A DNA stretch of 64,000 nt, from the NCBI GenBank assembly GCA_041649015.1, contig JBAZNU010000001.1, positions 434,001 through 498,000 on the forward strand, given 5' to 3'. A program made the position numbers and the translations under genes. Position 1 is the stretch's first letter. Each line of letters opens with the position of its first letter. This document shows, piece by piece, positions 53,250-61,957 of this stretch. Source of the DNA: Ignavibacteria bacterium. GTDB lineage: Bacteria > Bacteroidota > Ignavibacteria > Tepidaquicellales > Tepidaquicellaceae. The notes under the pieces are model-generated. The model was not told the DNA's origin. It saw nothing but the letters and a program-made list of their open reading frames with translations, and made no database searches.

Positions 53250-54394
53250 AATAATACTATCCCTCCCTCTATTATGAATTTGTTCGTGAAATGCGGACTG
53301 TAGTAGCTGTCCGCATAGAACGTATAGCCGCCGTTTACAAAGATACCAAGTTTTTTATAAACATTTTTCTCGAATCCCGTTCGCAAAGTTATTGCAAACT
53401 GATGGTCACTCTTTTTGTTGGTGACCTGGTCTTTTTCATTTGAGATGTGGGAATATCCAAGGTCGGTATTTATGTCGAAATACTTGAATTTAAAGGTGTA
53501 ACCTGCTCTGTAGGACACAAGAATTGATTTGTTTGTGTTCGACGAAACAACGGGACCACCGATTTCAAACATCGAATATATATTGTTGGTTCTAAACCTT
53601 GCTCCGAGTGTTGCATACGAAAGATTACCTGCTGACAACAACAAGTTTATTTTTGTGTTGTCATAGATGTAAACAAGTCCGAGTGTTGTTCCTTTTTGCC
53701 TCTTCGTTACTACATTAAAAAGACCAATCTGCAGCCCGAAATTATCATCTGCTGCATTCACAAGCCCAAGCTGAACACCCTTCTGGTATTTAGTTATGTT
53801 CAGTGATGATAGCTGCAAACCCATGTTTGAATAACCGGCAAGGTTAAACAGCACAGCTATTTGTGCTCCGTACAGTTTCCTTCCTGTAATGTTTCCCGCG
53901 GCTGCCGATTGCAGCAAACTAATGTCTTTGCCGTTTGAGTTGTATACCCCAGCAAGCTGTATACCGTTTAAGTTTTCAAAATTAACATTGGCAATACCTG
54001 CAAACTGAACCCCCTGAAATTCATCGAATGAAAGGTTCGCCAATCCGCCGAGCAGAAAGCCCCTGCCGCCTGTGGTTAGAACATTAGCTCCGCCCGTAAT
54101 CTGCATTCCCCGCAGCTTTCCTCTTGTTTCGGCATATAGTCCGTTAACCTGCAAACCGCTTAAATCGCCCTCAAGAACTGAAAAAACTCCGTTTATTGAG
54201 GCACCGCTGAGTTTATTAAATCGCGAACCTATAATTCCTAGATTGAATCCTACGTTATCTCTTAACGACTTGTTAATACTAATCGGATAAACAAGGGAAA
54301 GGTTAAACGGTATGTGCTTTCCCTGTGCCTGCAGAATTGAGGCACAAAGCAGAAAGACACAAACCGACAGAAATATTCTGTAAATTTTTGTCAT
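53246..54394 (-). CDS. LA_2272-type surface repeat protein
   Basis: 382 residues. A signal peptide (~1-23, LQAQ) is followed by a ladder of short repeats of the form G-(hydrophobic)-Q-hydrophobic-(A/N)-G-hydrophobic-x-N: GLQVNGLYAETRG, GMQITGGANVLTT, GVQFAGIANVNFENL, GIQLAGVYNSNG, GAQIAVLFNLAG, GVQLGLVNAADD, GLQIGLFNVV. This is the pattern of LA_2272 surface repeats described from Leptospira and Bacteroidota. The C-terminus is barrel-like and ends in a hydrophobic strand (FIIEGGIVLL). The role is unknown. It overlaps the DUF3943 gene by 4 bases. Confidence 0.8.
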   Translation of the reverse strand: MTKIYRIFLSVCVFLLCASILQAQGKHIPFNLSLVYPISINKSLRDNVGFNLGIIGSRFNKLSGASINGVFSVLEGDLSGLQVNGLYAETRGKLRGMQITGGANVLTTGGRGFLLGGLANLSFDEFQGVQFAGIANVNFENLNGIQLAGVYNSNGKDISLLQSAAAGNITGRKLYGAQIAVLFNLAGYSNMGLQLSSLNITKYQKGVQLGLVNAADDNFGLQIGLFNVVTKRQKGTTLGLVYIYDNTKINLLLSAGNLSYATLGARFRTNNIYSMFEIGGPVVSSNTNKSILVSYRAGYTFKFKYFDINTDLGYSHISNEKDQVTNKKSDHQFAITLRTGFEKNVYKKLGIFVNGGYTFYADSYYSPHFTNKFIIEGGIVLL

Positions 54395-54416
54395 ATATAG
54401 TTATAAGTTTTATAAA

Positions 54417-54833
54417 TTATTTCGAGATAAATGTCATTATTACATCACCACCTTTAAGAAGTTCAAGGTTGTTGTTCTTGATTTCATATCCTGTAACTTT
54501 TTTTATTGCATCAAGAAATTCTATTTCTATGCCGTCGCCGCAATAAATCTTCGTTATTGCACCGGGGTCGAGCGTTAACTTTCCTGATTCATACTTGTAA
54601 GTTCCAGTAAAGCTGTTGCATCCGGTAAATCCTGAAAAACCGTTGTTGGGGGTTAGACCTATGTATGGATTTTTATAATCGGGGGATTTTGCTTCCGGAA
54701 TCTTACCGTATAGAGTGTTCAAATTCCATTGCTTGGATGTTAAGTCGTTAATATTATTAACAGATTTTGATGAGTTACAGGATAAAGAAATAAATATAAA
54801 TAAACAAAAAATAACCGTAGTAGTATTTTTCAT
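54417..54833 (-). CDS. META-domain lipoprotein (HslJ-like)
   Basis: 138 residues. A lipoprotein signal ends SLSC (Cys 19). One META domain follows: LTSKQWNLNTLYG, GFSGFTGCNSFTGTYKYESG, KLTLDPGAITKIYC, EFLDAIKKVTGYEI and NNLELLKGGDVIMTF. This is the standard order and length of the domain, found in heat-inducible HslJ and secreted stress proteins; its exact function is unknown. The first gene of the seven-gene run; the LA_2272 gene starts 22 bases after its stop. Confidence 0.88.
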   Translation of the reverse strand: MKNTTTVIFCLFIFISLSCNSSKSVNNINDLTSKQWNLNTLYGKIPEAKSPDYKNPYIGLTPNNGFSGFTGCNSFTGTYKYESGKLTLDPGAITKIYCGDGIEIEFLDAIKKVTGYEIKNNNLELLKGGDVIMTFISK

Positions 54834-55032
54834 AATTTTATTTTTACTAATATATTTAAAAACTCACAAATATAATATGATAATAAGTTTATACATAAAA
54901 GTGTCGTTATAATACTATCATCAATTATTGTTTGCTTTGCTGTGTTCGAGACCTCGTAATAGAATTTCATATTTTAGAAAAATACTTTAAATTACCACAA
55001 AAAATATAACAATACTTACAAATAATTAAATT

Positions 55033-57195
55033 ATGTCTGACCTTACATCTACGAATACAACGCTGGATAAATTCAGCTACGACAATGTTATAGTCAAATA
55101 TTTCGCATACGCTGTTATGGTCTGGGGGGCGGTGGGAATGCTGGTAGGCTTGCTAATTGCCGGACAGATTATTATTCCAGCCTGGAACCTAAACCTTCAA
55201 TACACTACGTTTGGAAGAATCAGACCTCTGCACACGAATGCCGTTATCTTTGCTTTTGTCGGTAATGCAATCTTTATGGGTATCTATTATTCCCTGCAAA
55301 GATTACTAAAAGCAAGGATGTACAGCGATTTGCTTTCTAAAGTTCATTTCTGGGGATGGCAGCTTATTATTGTACTCGCTGCAATAACCCTTCCGCTTGG
55401 ACTTACTACAAGCAAGGAATACGCAGAGCTCGAATGGCCTATCGATATTCTTATCGCGGTTGTATGGGTAGTTTTTGCTATTAACATGTTCGGCACGATT
55501 GCAAAAAGACGAGAACGACACATGTACGTTGCAATTTGGTTTTATATCGCAACAGTTGTAACAGTCGCTGTTCTTCACATTTTTAATTCCTTGGCAATTC
55601 CTGCGGGTCTGTTTAAAAGCTATCCGATATACGCAGGTGTTCAAGATGCCTTAGTTCAGTGGTGGTACGGACATAATGCTGTTGCATTCTTCCTGACAAC
55701 ACCCTATTTGGGATTGATGTACTACTATCTTCCGAAAGCAGCAGAAAGACCTGTTTATTCTTATAAACTTTCTATAATACATTTCTGGACACTAATATTT
55801 CTGTATATCTGGGCAGGACCGCATCACTTGTTGTACAGTGCGCTTCCTGACTGGGCACAGTCGCTTGGAACTGTATTTTCAATTATGCTTATTGCACCAT
55901 CATGGGGAGGTATGATAAATGGTCTTTTAACCTTGCGCGGTGCCTGGGATAAAGTCAGAGATAGCGTAGTGCTTAAGTTTATGGTTGTTGCAGTTACGGC
56001 TTACGGTATGGCAACGTTTGAAGGTCCTACATTGTCTCTGAAAAATGTTAATGCAATCGCTCATTTTACAGATTGGATTATAGCACATGTTCATATCGGA
56101 GCTCTTGGCTGGAATGGATTTCTTACTTTCGGAATACTCTACTGGCTTGTTCCAAGACTGTTCAAGACGCCCTTGTTCTCAAAGAAAATGGCTAACTTCC
56201 ATTTCTGGATTGGGTTTATTGGGATTATATTCTATGCAGCGCCGATGTACTGGTCGGGTATTACTCAGGCGTTAATGTGGAAGCAGTTTACACCAGAAGG
56301 TGTTTTACAGTATCCGAATTTTCTTGAGACTCTGCTTCAGATAAAGATGATGCATATGATTAGGTTTACGGGAGGGTTGTTCTATTATGCGGGATTTATT
56401 GCTATGTTGTATAATCTTGTAAAGACGATTAAAGCAGGAAGTTTTATTGGTGACGAAAACGCAGAAGCACCGGCCCTTGAAAAGAACGTGCAGTTCGAGC
56501 CTATAAAAGGCGGAGTGATGAAGAAGCACAGACTGATTGAAAGACGTCCGTTCCAGTTTACTATTCTTGCAATTGTTGTAGTTTTAATCGGAGGATTAAT
56601 AGAAATAATACCAACGTATTTAATTAAATCAAACATTCCTACGATACAGAGCGTTAAACCATATACGGCTCTCGAACTTCAGGGAAGGGACATTTACATA
56701 AGAGAAGGATGCGTTAACTGTCACTCGCAGCTTGTGCGTCCGTTCCGTTCTGAAACTGAACGTTACGGAGAGTATTCTAAAGCGGGAGAGTATGTTTACG
56801 ACCATCCTTTCCTGTGGGGTTCTAAACGAACGGGTCCAGACCTTTTAAGAGTAGGAAAAAAATATCCGAATCTCTGGCACTATCTGCACATGGATGACCC
56901 GACTGTAGTTTCGCCCGGCTCGTTAATGCCGAGATATCCATGGCTGAAAGAACAGGTACTGGATATTTCAACTACAGAAAGCAAAATCAGTGCAATGAAG
57001 ACTCTTGGCGTGCCGTACCCCGAGGGATATGAAAAAACCGCCAACGGCGACCTGCAGAAACAGGCGGAAGAAATTGCCCTGGATTTGCAGAAACAGGGAA
57101 TCGATGTTACAAGCGAAAAGGAAATCATCGCATTGATAGGTTACTTGCAGAGGCTCGGAACAGACATAAAAAATACAACAGTCAGTAACAAATAA
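55033..57195 (+). CDS. ccoNO: cbb3-type cytochrome c oxidase, fused subunits I and II (CcoNO)
   Basis: Terminal oxidase with high oxygen affinity. 720 residues. Residues ~1-480 are CcoN, a 12-helix haem-copper subunit (FGRIRPLHTNAVIFAFVGNA, VQWWYGHNAVAFFLTTPYLG, WAGPHHLLYSALPDWAQ, DWIIAHVHIGALGWNGF, MYWSGITQALMW). After a linker, residues ~510-720 are CcoO with one membrane anchor (~515-540) and one haem c motif C560-V-N-C563-H564, then KRTGPDLLRVGKKYPN and SLMPRYPWL (Met ligand). Separate ccoN and ccoO genes are usual in Proteobacteria; the fusion is common in Bacteroidota. It starts the oxidase operon; the 199-base upstream gap shows no clear FNR box. Confidence 0.95.
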   Translation: MSDLTSTNTTLDKFSYDNVIVKYFAYAVMVWGAVGMLVGLLIAGQIIIPAWNLNLQYTTFGRIRPLHTNAVIFAFVGNAIFMGIYYSLQRLLKARMYSDLLSKVHFWGWQLIIVLAAITLPLGLTTSKEYAELEWPIDILIAVVWVVFAINMFGTIAKRRERHMYVAIWFYIATVVTVAVLHIFNSLAIPAGLFKSYPIYAGVQDALVQWWYGHNAVAFFLTTPYLGLMYYYLPKAAERPVYSYKLSIIHFWTLIFLYIWAGPHHLLYSALPDWAQSLGTVFSIMLIAPSWGGMINGLLTLRGAWDKVRDSVVLKFMVVAVTAYGMATFEGPTLSLKNVNAIAHFTDWIIAHVHIGALGWNGFLTFGILYWLVPRLFKTPLFSKKMANFHFWIGFIGIIFYAAPMYWSGITQALMWKQFTPEGVLQYPNFLETLLQIKMMHMIRFTGGLFYYAGFIAMLYNLVKTIKAGSFIGDENAEAPALEKNVQFEPIKGGVMKKHRLIERRPFQFTILAIVVVLIGGLIEIIPTYLIKSNIPTIQSVKPYTALELQGRDIYIREGCVNCHSQLVRPFRSETERYGEYSKAGEYVYDHPFLWGSKRTGPDLLRVGKKYPNLWHYLHMDDPTVVSPGSLMPRYPWLKEQVLDISTTESKISAMKTLGVPYPEGYEKTANGDLQKQAEEIALDLQKQGIDVTSEKEIIALIGYLQRLGTDIKNTTVSNK

Positions 57196-57206
57196 CAAAA
57201 TAAATT

Positions 57207-57365
57207 ATGTTCAGTAAATTTTTTGTTTCCGAAGAGTGGCTGGGGATTTTTGCAATAGCAACAATGTTATTGTTCATTCTGGCATTTATAATAATAATGG
57301 TCTGGGTTGTAAAACTTAATAAAGACCAAATTGAAGAACAAAGAAATCTACCGTTAAAAGATTAA
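57207..57365 (+). CDS. ccoQ: Small cbb3 oxidase subunit, CcoQ-like
   Basis: A 52-residue frame from ATG at 57207. MFSKFFVSEEWLGIFAIATM leads into one hydrophobic helix (~13-36), then a charged tail KLNKDQIEEQRNLPLKD. Size, single membrane span and position between ccoNO (11 bases after its stop) and ccoP (12 bases before its start) match the CcoQ/FixQ subunit that stabilises the complex. Sequence conservation in this family is low, so the call rests on position and architecture. Confidence 0.75.
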   Translation: MFSKFFVSEEWLGIFAIATMLLFILAFIIIMVWVVKLNKDQIEEQRNLPLKD

Positions 57366-57377
57366 AGATTATTTATT

Positions 57378-58181
57378 ATGAATAAAAAAGTTTTATTTAG
57401 TATTGTACTGACAGGTCTATCTGTTCAGAGTCTTTTTGCACAGACCGCGGAGAAAGAGCCTTATTCAGACACGTATGTTTACATGATACTGGCTGCATTA
57501 CTGTTTACGCTTGCAGTCCTTTTTGCATCACTTATGATATTTGAATCCGCTGAAAGGAAGAAAAAGGTCAAGGTAACAGGTACGGTTTTAACGGGTAATA
57601 TTATGCAGGAACATGAGTACGACGGCATACAAGAACTTGACAACCCTGCGCCCGCTTGGTTTCAGGCTTTATTTTATATTACGATAGTGTTTGCAATAGT
57701 TTACATGGTACAGTTTCATTTAATTGGAAAATCAAACTCATCTGCCGACGAATATCTTCAGGAAATGATGATTGCGTCTCAGCAAAGAGATGCATTATTA
57801 AAGTCGGGCGGATTAATAAACGAGAGCAATGTTGGGATTTTAACAGATGCTGCGGACATAAGCAAAGGAAAGGAAATATTTGCGGTAAACTGTGTCAGCT
57901 GTCATAATGCAGACGGGGGCGGCGGAGTTGGACCTAATCTAACAGATGAATACTGGATTCACGGAGGAGGAATAAAGAACGTATTTGCTACCATAAAGAA
58001 CGGGGTGCCTGCAAAAGGTATGATAGCATGGCAGACACAGTTAAATCCAAAACAAATGAATCAAGTTGCAAGCTATGTGCTCACTTTGCAGGGAACTAAA
58101 CCGGCGAGTCCGAAAGCACCTGAAGGCAATATCTGGGTTGACACAACTGCAACAACTCCAAAAGATACACTGAAGAAGTAA
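57378..58181 (+). CDS. ccoP: cbb3-type cytochrome c oxidase subunit III, mono-haem (CcoP)
   Basis: Electron-input subunit. 267 residues. An N-terminal hydrophobic segment (~5-22), a second at ~33-55, the FixP N-terminal block HEYDGIQELDNPAPAWFQAL with a membrane helix at ~95-112, and one cytochrome c domain: C172-V-S-C175-H176, GGGVGPNLTDEYWIHGG, VPAKGMIAWQTQLNP (Met ligand). Proteobacterial CcoP carries two haem motifs; only one CxxCH is present here, so this is a mono-haem form. Fourth-codon context and length show no truncation. Confidence 0.93.
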   Translation: MNKKVLFSIVLTGLSVQSLFAQTAEKEPYSDTYVYMILAALLFTLAVLFASLMIFESAERKKKVKVTGTVLTGNIMQEHEYDGIQELDNPAPAWFQALFYITIVFAIVYMVQFHLIGKSNSSADEYLQEMMIASQQRDALLKSGGLINESNVGILTDAADISKGKEIFAVNCVSCHNADGGGGVGPNLTDEYWIHGGGIKNVFATIKNGVPAKGMIAWQTQLNPKQMNQVASYVLTLQGTKPASPKAPEGNIWVDTTATTPKDTLKK

Positions 58182-58314
58182 AATACAGAGATTACACAGC
58201 GGGTTGATAAAACGATTAACCTGAATTTGGAAATAAAAGTAATACAATAATGTATAGTTCCTGATTTATCATCGACTATAACTTTTCTCAATTATTTACA
58301 GGAATTTATTAAGC

Positions 58315-59700
58315 ATGGAACAAGAATCGTTCAGAGATCATCTCTCAACAGTAACACAGGAAGGAAAAAGAATCTGGATATATCCCAAAAAGCAGAAGGG
58401 GAAATTTTATTCTGCAAGAACTATAGTTAGTTTCTTCTTATTGGCTTTATTATTCATAACTCCGTGGATTAAAACAAACGGACATCCATTCATACTTTTC
58501 AATTTCTTTGAAAGAAAATTTATAGTATTTGGTTTAGCGTTTGGCCCACAGGACTTTTATATATTTGCAATTGGATTTATCTCACTCCTGGTCTTTGTAG
58601 TATTATTCACAGCAATTTACGGACGTATATTTTGCGGTTGGATTTGCCCGCAGACAGTATTTATGGAAATGGTTTACAGAAAGATAGAATATTTTATAGA
58701 AGGTGATTCATCAAAGCAGAGGGCACTTGACAAAGCTCCTTGGGACGGGAAGAAGATATTTAAGAAGACGATAAAGCAATTAATATTCTTTGCAATCGCT
58801 GTGCTTATAGGAAATACATTCATGGCTTATTTAGTCGGTATAGATGAAACACTTAAAATTATTACGAACTCGCCTTTTGAACATCTTTCCGGATTTATTG
58901 CCGTGATGGTTTTTTCCGGGGTGTTTTATTACGTGTTTTCGCAATTCAGGGAACAAGCCTGTACAATCGTATGTCCCTACGGAAGACTGCAAGGAGTCTT
59001 GCTTGACCCAAACACTGTCGTTGTTGCTTATGATTACGTAAGAGGAGAGCCGAGAGGAAAACTCGATAAGGAAAACCCGAATAAGAACGGGGATTGTATT
59101 GATTGTCACCTTTGCGTAGCAGTATGTCCTACAGGTATTGACATAAGGAATGGTACCCAGCTTGAATGCGTAAACTGCACATCTTGCATAGATGCTTGCG
59201 ATTCAATAATGGATAAAATAGAAAAACCAAGAGGTCTTATAAGATATGCCTCGATGAAAGGAATTGCGGAAAAGATTAAATTTAAGATATCGCCGAGAAT
59301 TATATTGTACAGTGTACTTCTTGTACTGCTGCTTTCAATATTTACAACACTTTTATTTACAAGAGAAGATATAAAAGTAAACGTTCTTCGTTCGCCGGGT
59401 AAGATATATCAGGAAATGCCTGATAATAAGTTCAGCAATCTTTACCATGTTAAACTTGTGAATAACACATTTGATGAAATACCTGTGGATATAAAGCTGT
59501 CAAATCCCGATGCGGAATTCCTGCTCATAGGAAAAAGTATTAGTCTTCCCTCTTTAAGCGTGCAGGAATCGGAGTTTATGATACTATTGCCGAAAGAAAA
59601 GATTGCGACAACGGTAATGCCGATGAATGTACAAGTATATGCAGGAGGAAAATTAGTGGGGGACATTAAAACAACATTTATTGGACCACCAAAAAACTAA
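58315..59700 (+). CDS. ccoG: cbb3 oxidase assembly ferredoxin CcoG
   Basis: Membrane-bound iron-sulphur protein needed for copper delivery to, or assembly of, cbb3 oxidase. 461 residues. Several N-terminal membrane helices (~38-62, ~82-105, ~155-175, ~195-212) with FCGWICPQTVFMEMVYRKIE and CTIVCPYGRLQGVLLDP. A dicluster 4Fe-4S domain follows: CIDCHLCVAVCPTGIDIRNG and LECVNCTSCIDACD. An Ig-like IG_FixG domain (~365-460) ends the protein. The order ccoNO-ccoQ-ccoP-ccoG-ccoH is that of a standard oxidase operon. 133 bases separate it from ccoP. Confidence 0.95.
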   Translation: MEQESFRDHLSTVTQEGKRIWIYPKKQKGKFYSARTIVSFFLLALLFITPWIKTNGHPFILFNFFERKFIVFGLAFGPQDFYIFAIGFISLLVFVVLFTAIYGRIFCGWICPQTVFMEMVYRKIEYFIEGDSSKQRALDKAPWDGKKIFKKTIKQLIFFAIAVLIGNTFMAYLVGIDETLKIITNSPFEHLSGFIAVMVFSGVFYYVFSQFREQACTIVCPYGRLQGVLLDPNTVVVAYDYVRGEPRGKLDKENPNKNGDCIDCHLCVAVCPTGIDIRNGTQLECVNCTSCIDACDSIMDKIEKPRGLIRYASMKGIAEKIKFKISPRIILYSVLLVLLLSIFTTLLFTREDIKVNVLRSPGKIYQEMPDNKFSNLYHVKLVNNTFDEIPVDIKLSNPDAEFLLIGKSISLPSLSVQESEFMILLPKEKIATTVMPMNVQVYAGGKLVGDIKTTFIGPPKN

Positions 59701-59715
59701 AAGGAGAAAATTATA

Positions 59716-60150
59716 TTGAACTGGGGAGTAAAAATTGTAATAGTTTTTTCTGTATTCTGTCTGGCAACAATAGGAATGGTAATCTTCTTTATGAATCAGA
59801 AGGTTGATGTAGTAACTGAAAATTATTACGAGAAGGAATTGAAATATCAAGAGCAGATAGACAGAATTGCAAGAACAAAAGCGCTTAAAGATACTCTTAA
59901 AATTGAGAATACGGGCAAAGAACTTATCGTTAAATTTCCCAACGTACCCGACAAAATAAAAGGAAAAGATATAATACACATATACCGCCCTTCTGACCAG
60001 TCAATGGATGTAAAGATTCCAATAACTGCAGACTCAACAAACTCTCAGATTGTCAGCACTGAACGACTGCAAAAAGGATACTGGAAGGTACAAATAAACT
60101 GGACTTCAGGGGGAAAGGAATACTTCCACGAGAGTGCCTATAACTTTTAG
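59716..60150 (+). CDS. ccoH: FixH/CcoH-family oxidase assembly protein
   Basis: 144 residues with one N-terminal membrane helix (NWGVKIVIVFSVFCLATIGM, to ~26) and a periplasmic FixH domain: NYYEKELKYQEQIDRI is the diagnostic block, followed by KIENTGKELIVKFPNVPDK and KGYWKVQINWTSGGKEYFHE. It aids maturation of cbb3 oxidase. Starts with TTG at 59716; an unusually clear AAGGAG at 59701-59706 sits at proper spacing and no ATG is suitable. Closes the oxidase operon, 15 bases after ccoG. Confidence 0.88.
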   Translation: MNWGVKIVIVFSVFCLATIGMVIFFMNQKVDVVTENYYEKELKYQEQIDRIARTKALKDTLKIENTGKELIVKFPNVPDKIKGKDIIHIYRPSDQSMDVKIPITADSTNSQIVSTERLQKGYWKVQINWTSGGKEYFHESAYNF

Positions 60151-60229
60151 TATTAAACGCCCAAAGGAATTAAAATACCCCTCGTGTGTGTTAGATTAGC
60201 TGATTAATAATCATAAAACAAAGAACGAA

Positions 60230-60769
60230 ATGAAATTAATATATGGTATAATACTAACAGTAATTATATGTTTTAACACTGCAAAGGCAGATTTCACGGT
60301 TTCGGCAGAGGTAACAAACGGAGCAGTATTTAAAACGAGTCTGGCCCAACTTTCGGAATATTTTAAGAATATAAAAATCTATGAAAGATACTTTCCGGGA
60401 ATCATATCGGTAAAAGAATTAGGCAACAAAGAAAGCGAATGGGTGTATGAAATAGATGCCCCGCTTGCTTCACCTGTAAGAATGCCTTTTACTCTTATAG
60501 AGAAAGTTTCGTCAGAAGATTACATTGTGTTTGAGACAAAGAATAAAACCCCTGACTTTTTCCGCTGCACGGCAAGGCTTGTATCGATGGGAGAGAACGA
60601 GACGCGAATAAGCATATCAATAGAGATAAAGATGGTGAGAGACAGCGGCGGTGATGTACATTTTATGGCTCCGATACTCGGCGAGAAATTTATAAGCAAG
60701 GAAATGAAGAAAGACTTAAATCAGGCGCTTTCAACATTTCTATCGAAGTGCAAAAAGGATTTTAAGTAA
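60230..60769 (+). CDS. Exported SRPBCC-like protein
   Basis: 179 residues. A signal peptide (~1-20, TAKA) precedes a START/polyketide-cyclase-like fold: FTVSAEVTNGAVFKTSL, YFKNIKIYERYFPGIISVKE, SEWVYEIDAPLASP and a final long helix (KEMKKDLNQALSTFLSKCKK). SRPBCC proteins have a deep hydrophobic pocket; a lipid or pigment ligand is plausible given the carotenoid-type enzyme that starts 6 bases downstream. That functional link is inference. Confidence 0.65.
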   Translation: MKLIYGIILTVIICFNTAKADFTVSAEVTNGAVFKTSLAQLSEYFKNIKIYERYFPGIISVKELGNKESEWVYEIDAPLASPVRMPFTLIEKVSSEDYIVFETKNKTPDFFRCTARLVSMGENETRISISIEIKMVRDSGGDVHFMAPILGEKFISKEMKKDLNQALSTFLSKCKKDFK

Positions 60770-60775
60770 AGATAT

Positions 60776-61444
60776 ATGGGAATACTTGCGGCAGTTACCA
60801 TAATAACCTTGTGGGCATCACACCTGCTCTATTCTCTTAAATATTCAGCGGTGGATTTTACTTCGCCTATATTTTACTTTCATGTTTTAATTCAGGGATA
60901 TCTATTTACAGGATTGTTTATAACTGCACACGATGCAATGCACGGAACTGTATCGCGAAATAAAACCATCAATAAATTTACGGGTATATTGACAACATTC
61001 CTGTTCGCGGGACTATCTTACAGCAAACTATTGAAGAACCACAAACTTCATCACATACATTCAGGAACGGAAGAAGACCCTGATTACAGCGTCAACAGCC
61101 AGAATTTCTTTGTATGGTTTGCGAAGTTTTTCATGAAGTATGTATCGATATTTCAGATAATAATAGTGGGTATAAATTTTAACATCCTTAAATATTTCTT
61201 TCCTGAAATTTCTGTATGGTTTTATTATGTAGTACCTGCTTTTCTCGGGACACTACAGCTTTTTTATTTCGGAACATACCGGCCACACAAACTTCCTCAT
61301 ACAGAAGAAATGATGCCTCATAATGCCAGAACTATGAAAGTAAATCATTTCTGGGCTATGATATCCTGTTACTTCTTTGGATATCACAGCGAACACCACG
61401 CAGGACCACACATACCCTGGTGGCAGCTTTATAAGACAAAATAA
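60776..61444 (+). CDS. Membrane di-iron oxygenase, CrtW-like carotenoid ketolase/fatty-acid desaturase family
   Basis: 222 residues. Membrane segments at ~3-22, ~33-52, ~72-84 and ~122-165. The histidine boxes are HDAMH (HxxxH), HKLHH followed by IHSGTEEDPDYS, and HSEHH, with GTYRPHKLPH before the last. The HHxxxGT-x-x-DPD signature, GTYxPH and the PWWQL-type ending are those of CrtW beta-carotene 4-ketolase rather than lipid desaturases. It is slightly shorter than typical CrtW (about 240-260). No other carotenoid gene is in the window, so the substrate is uncertain. Lies 6 bases after the SRPBCC gene. Confidence 0.78.
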   Translation: MGILAAVTIITLWASHLLYSLKYSAVDFTSPIFYFHVLIQGYLFTGLFITAHDAMHGTVSRNKTINKFTGILTTFLFAGLSYSKLLKNHKLHHIHSGTEEDPDYSVNSQNFFVWFAKFFMKYVSIFQIIIVGINFNILKYFFPEISVWFYYVVPAFLGTLQLFYFGTYRPHKLPHTEEMMPHNARTMKVNHFWAMISCYFFGYHSEHHAGPHIPWWQLYKTK

Positions 61445-61957
61445 GTTTATTTTTGACATTTCAGAGGCCAAGTTGGATTCATGTGACCTGATTTTAGGGC
61501 TAATTTAATACATAGAAGAGCGGGTTTTAACCGGGTTTGGAGTGAGTATAGTTTGGTTTTTATCCGAAATGGAAATAAAGGCTTGTTGTTATATGGAGTT
61601 ATAATTTTATATTTAACAGGGGGTATAGACCAAAATAATAATGCGGGCTTTATGCCGTTAAAAACAACCGCATTTAATTATCTCAAAAATATAAATTTAA
61701 GTAAGGACTACAAGAAATAATATTCTAATTTTTTTGAACACGCAAGTATAAAAGGTAGTATTCATAAGATTTATAAAAGTAAAAAGATATTTGCGTAAAG
61801 AAGATCAAAGTTCACAAAGAAGAGCAGTTTTCAAATTATAATTAATGTGTAAAATATAAATTTTAAGAGTAAGGAAGGATACGGAAGAATTGGAATATTG
61901 ATAATACATTTCAAATTAAGAAAATTTAGAATATTTTTTGATAAACAAAGATAAAAC
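61445..61957. other. Intergenic region upstream of the S9 peptidase
   Basis: 513 AT-rich bases. An open frame of ~75 codons (about 61488-61720) lacks any start codon near its 5' end and no family is recognised, so it is not called. The rest shows no structure. The promoter for the peptidase should lie in the last ~150 bases. Confidence 0.4.

Noticed and set aside
49413..54833. Long ORFs on the opposite strand of this operon
   Set aside because: Antisense shadows; the minus-strand frames have signal peptides and recognised domains.
61488..61720. ~75-codon open frame upstream of the S9 peptidase
   Set aside because: Reads smoothly but has no start codon near its 5' end and no family features; chance or remnant cannot be separated.
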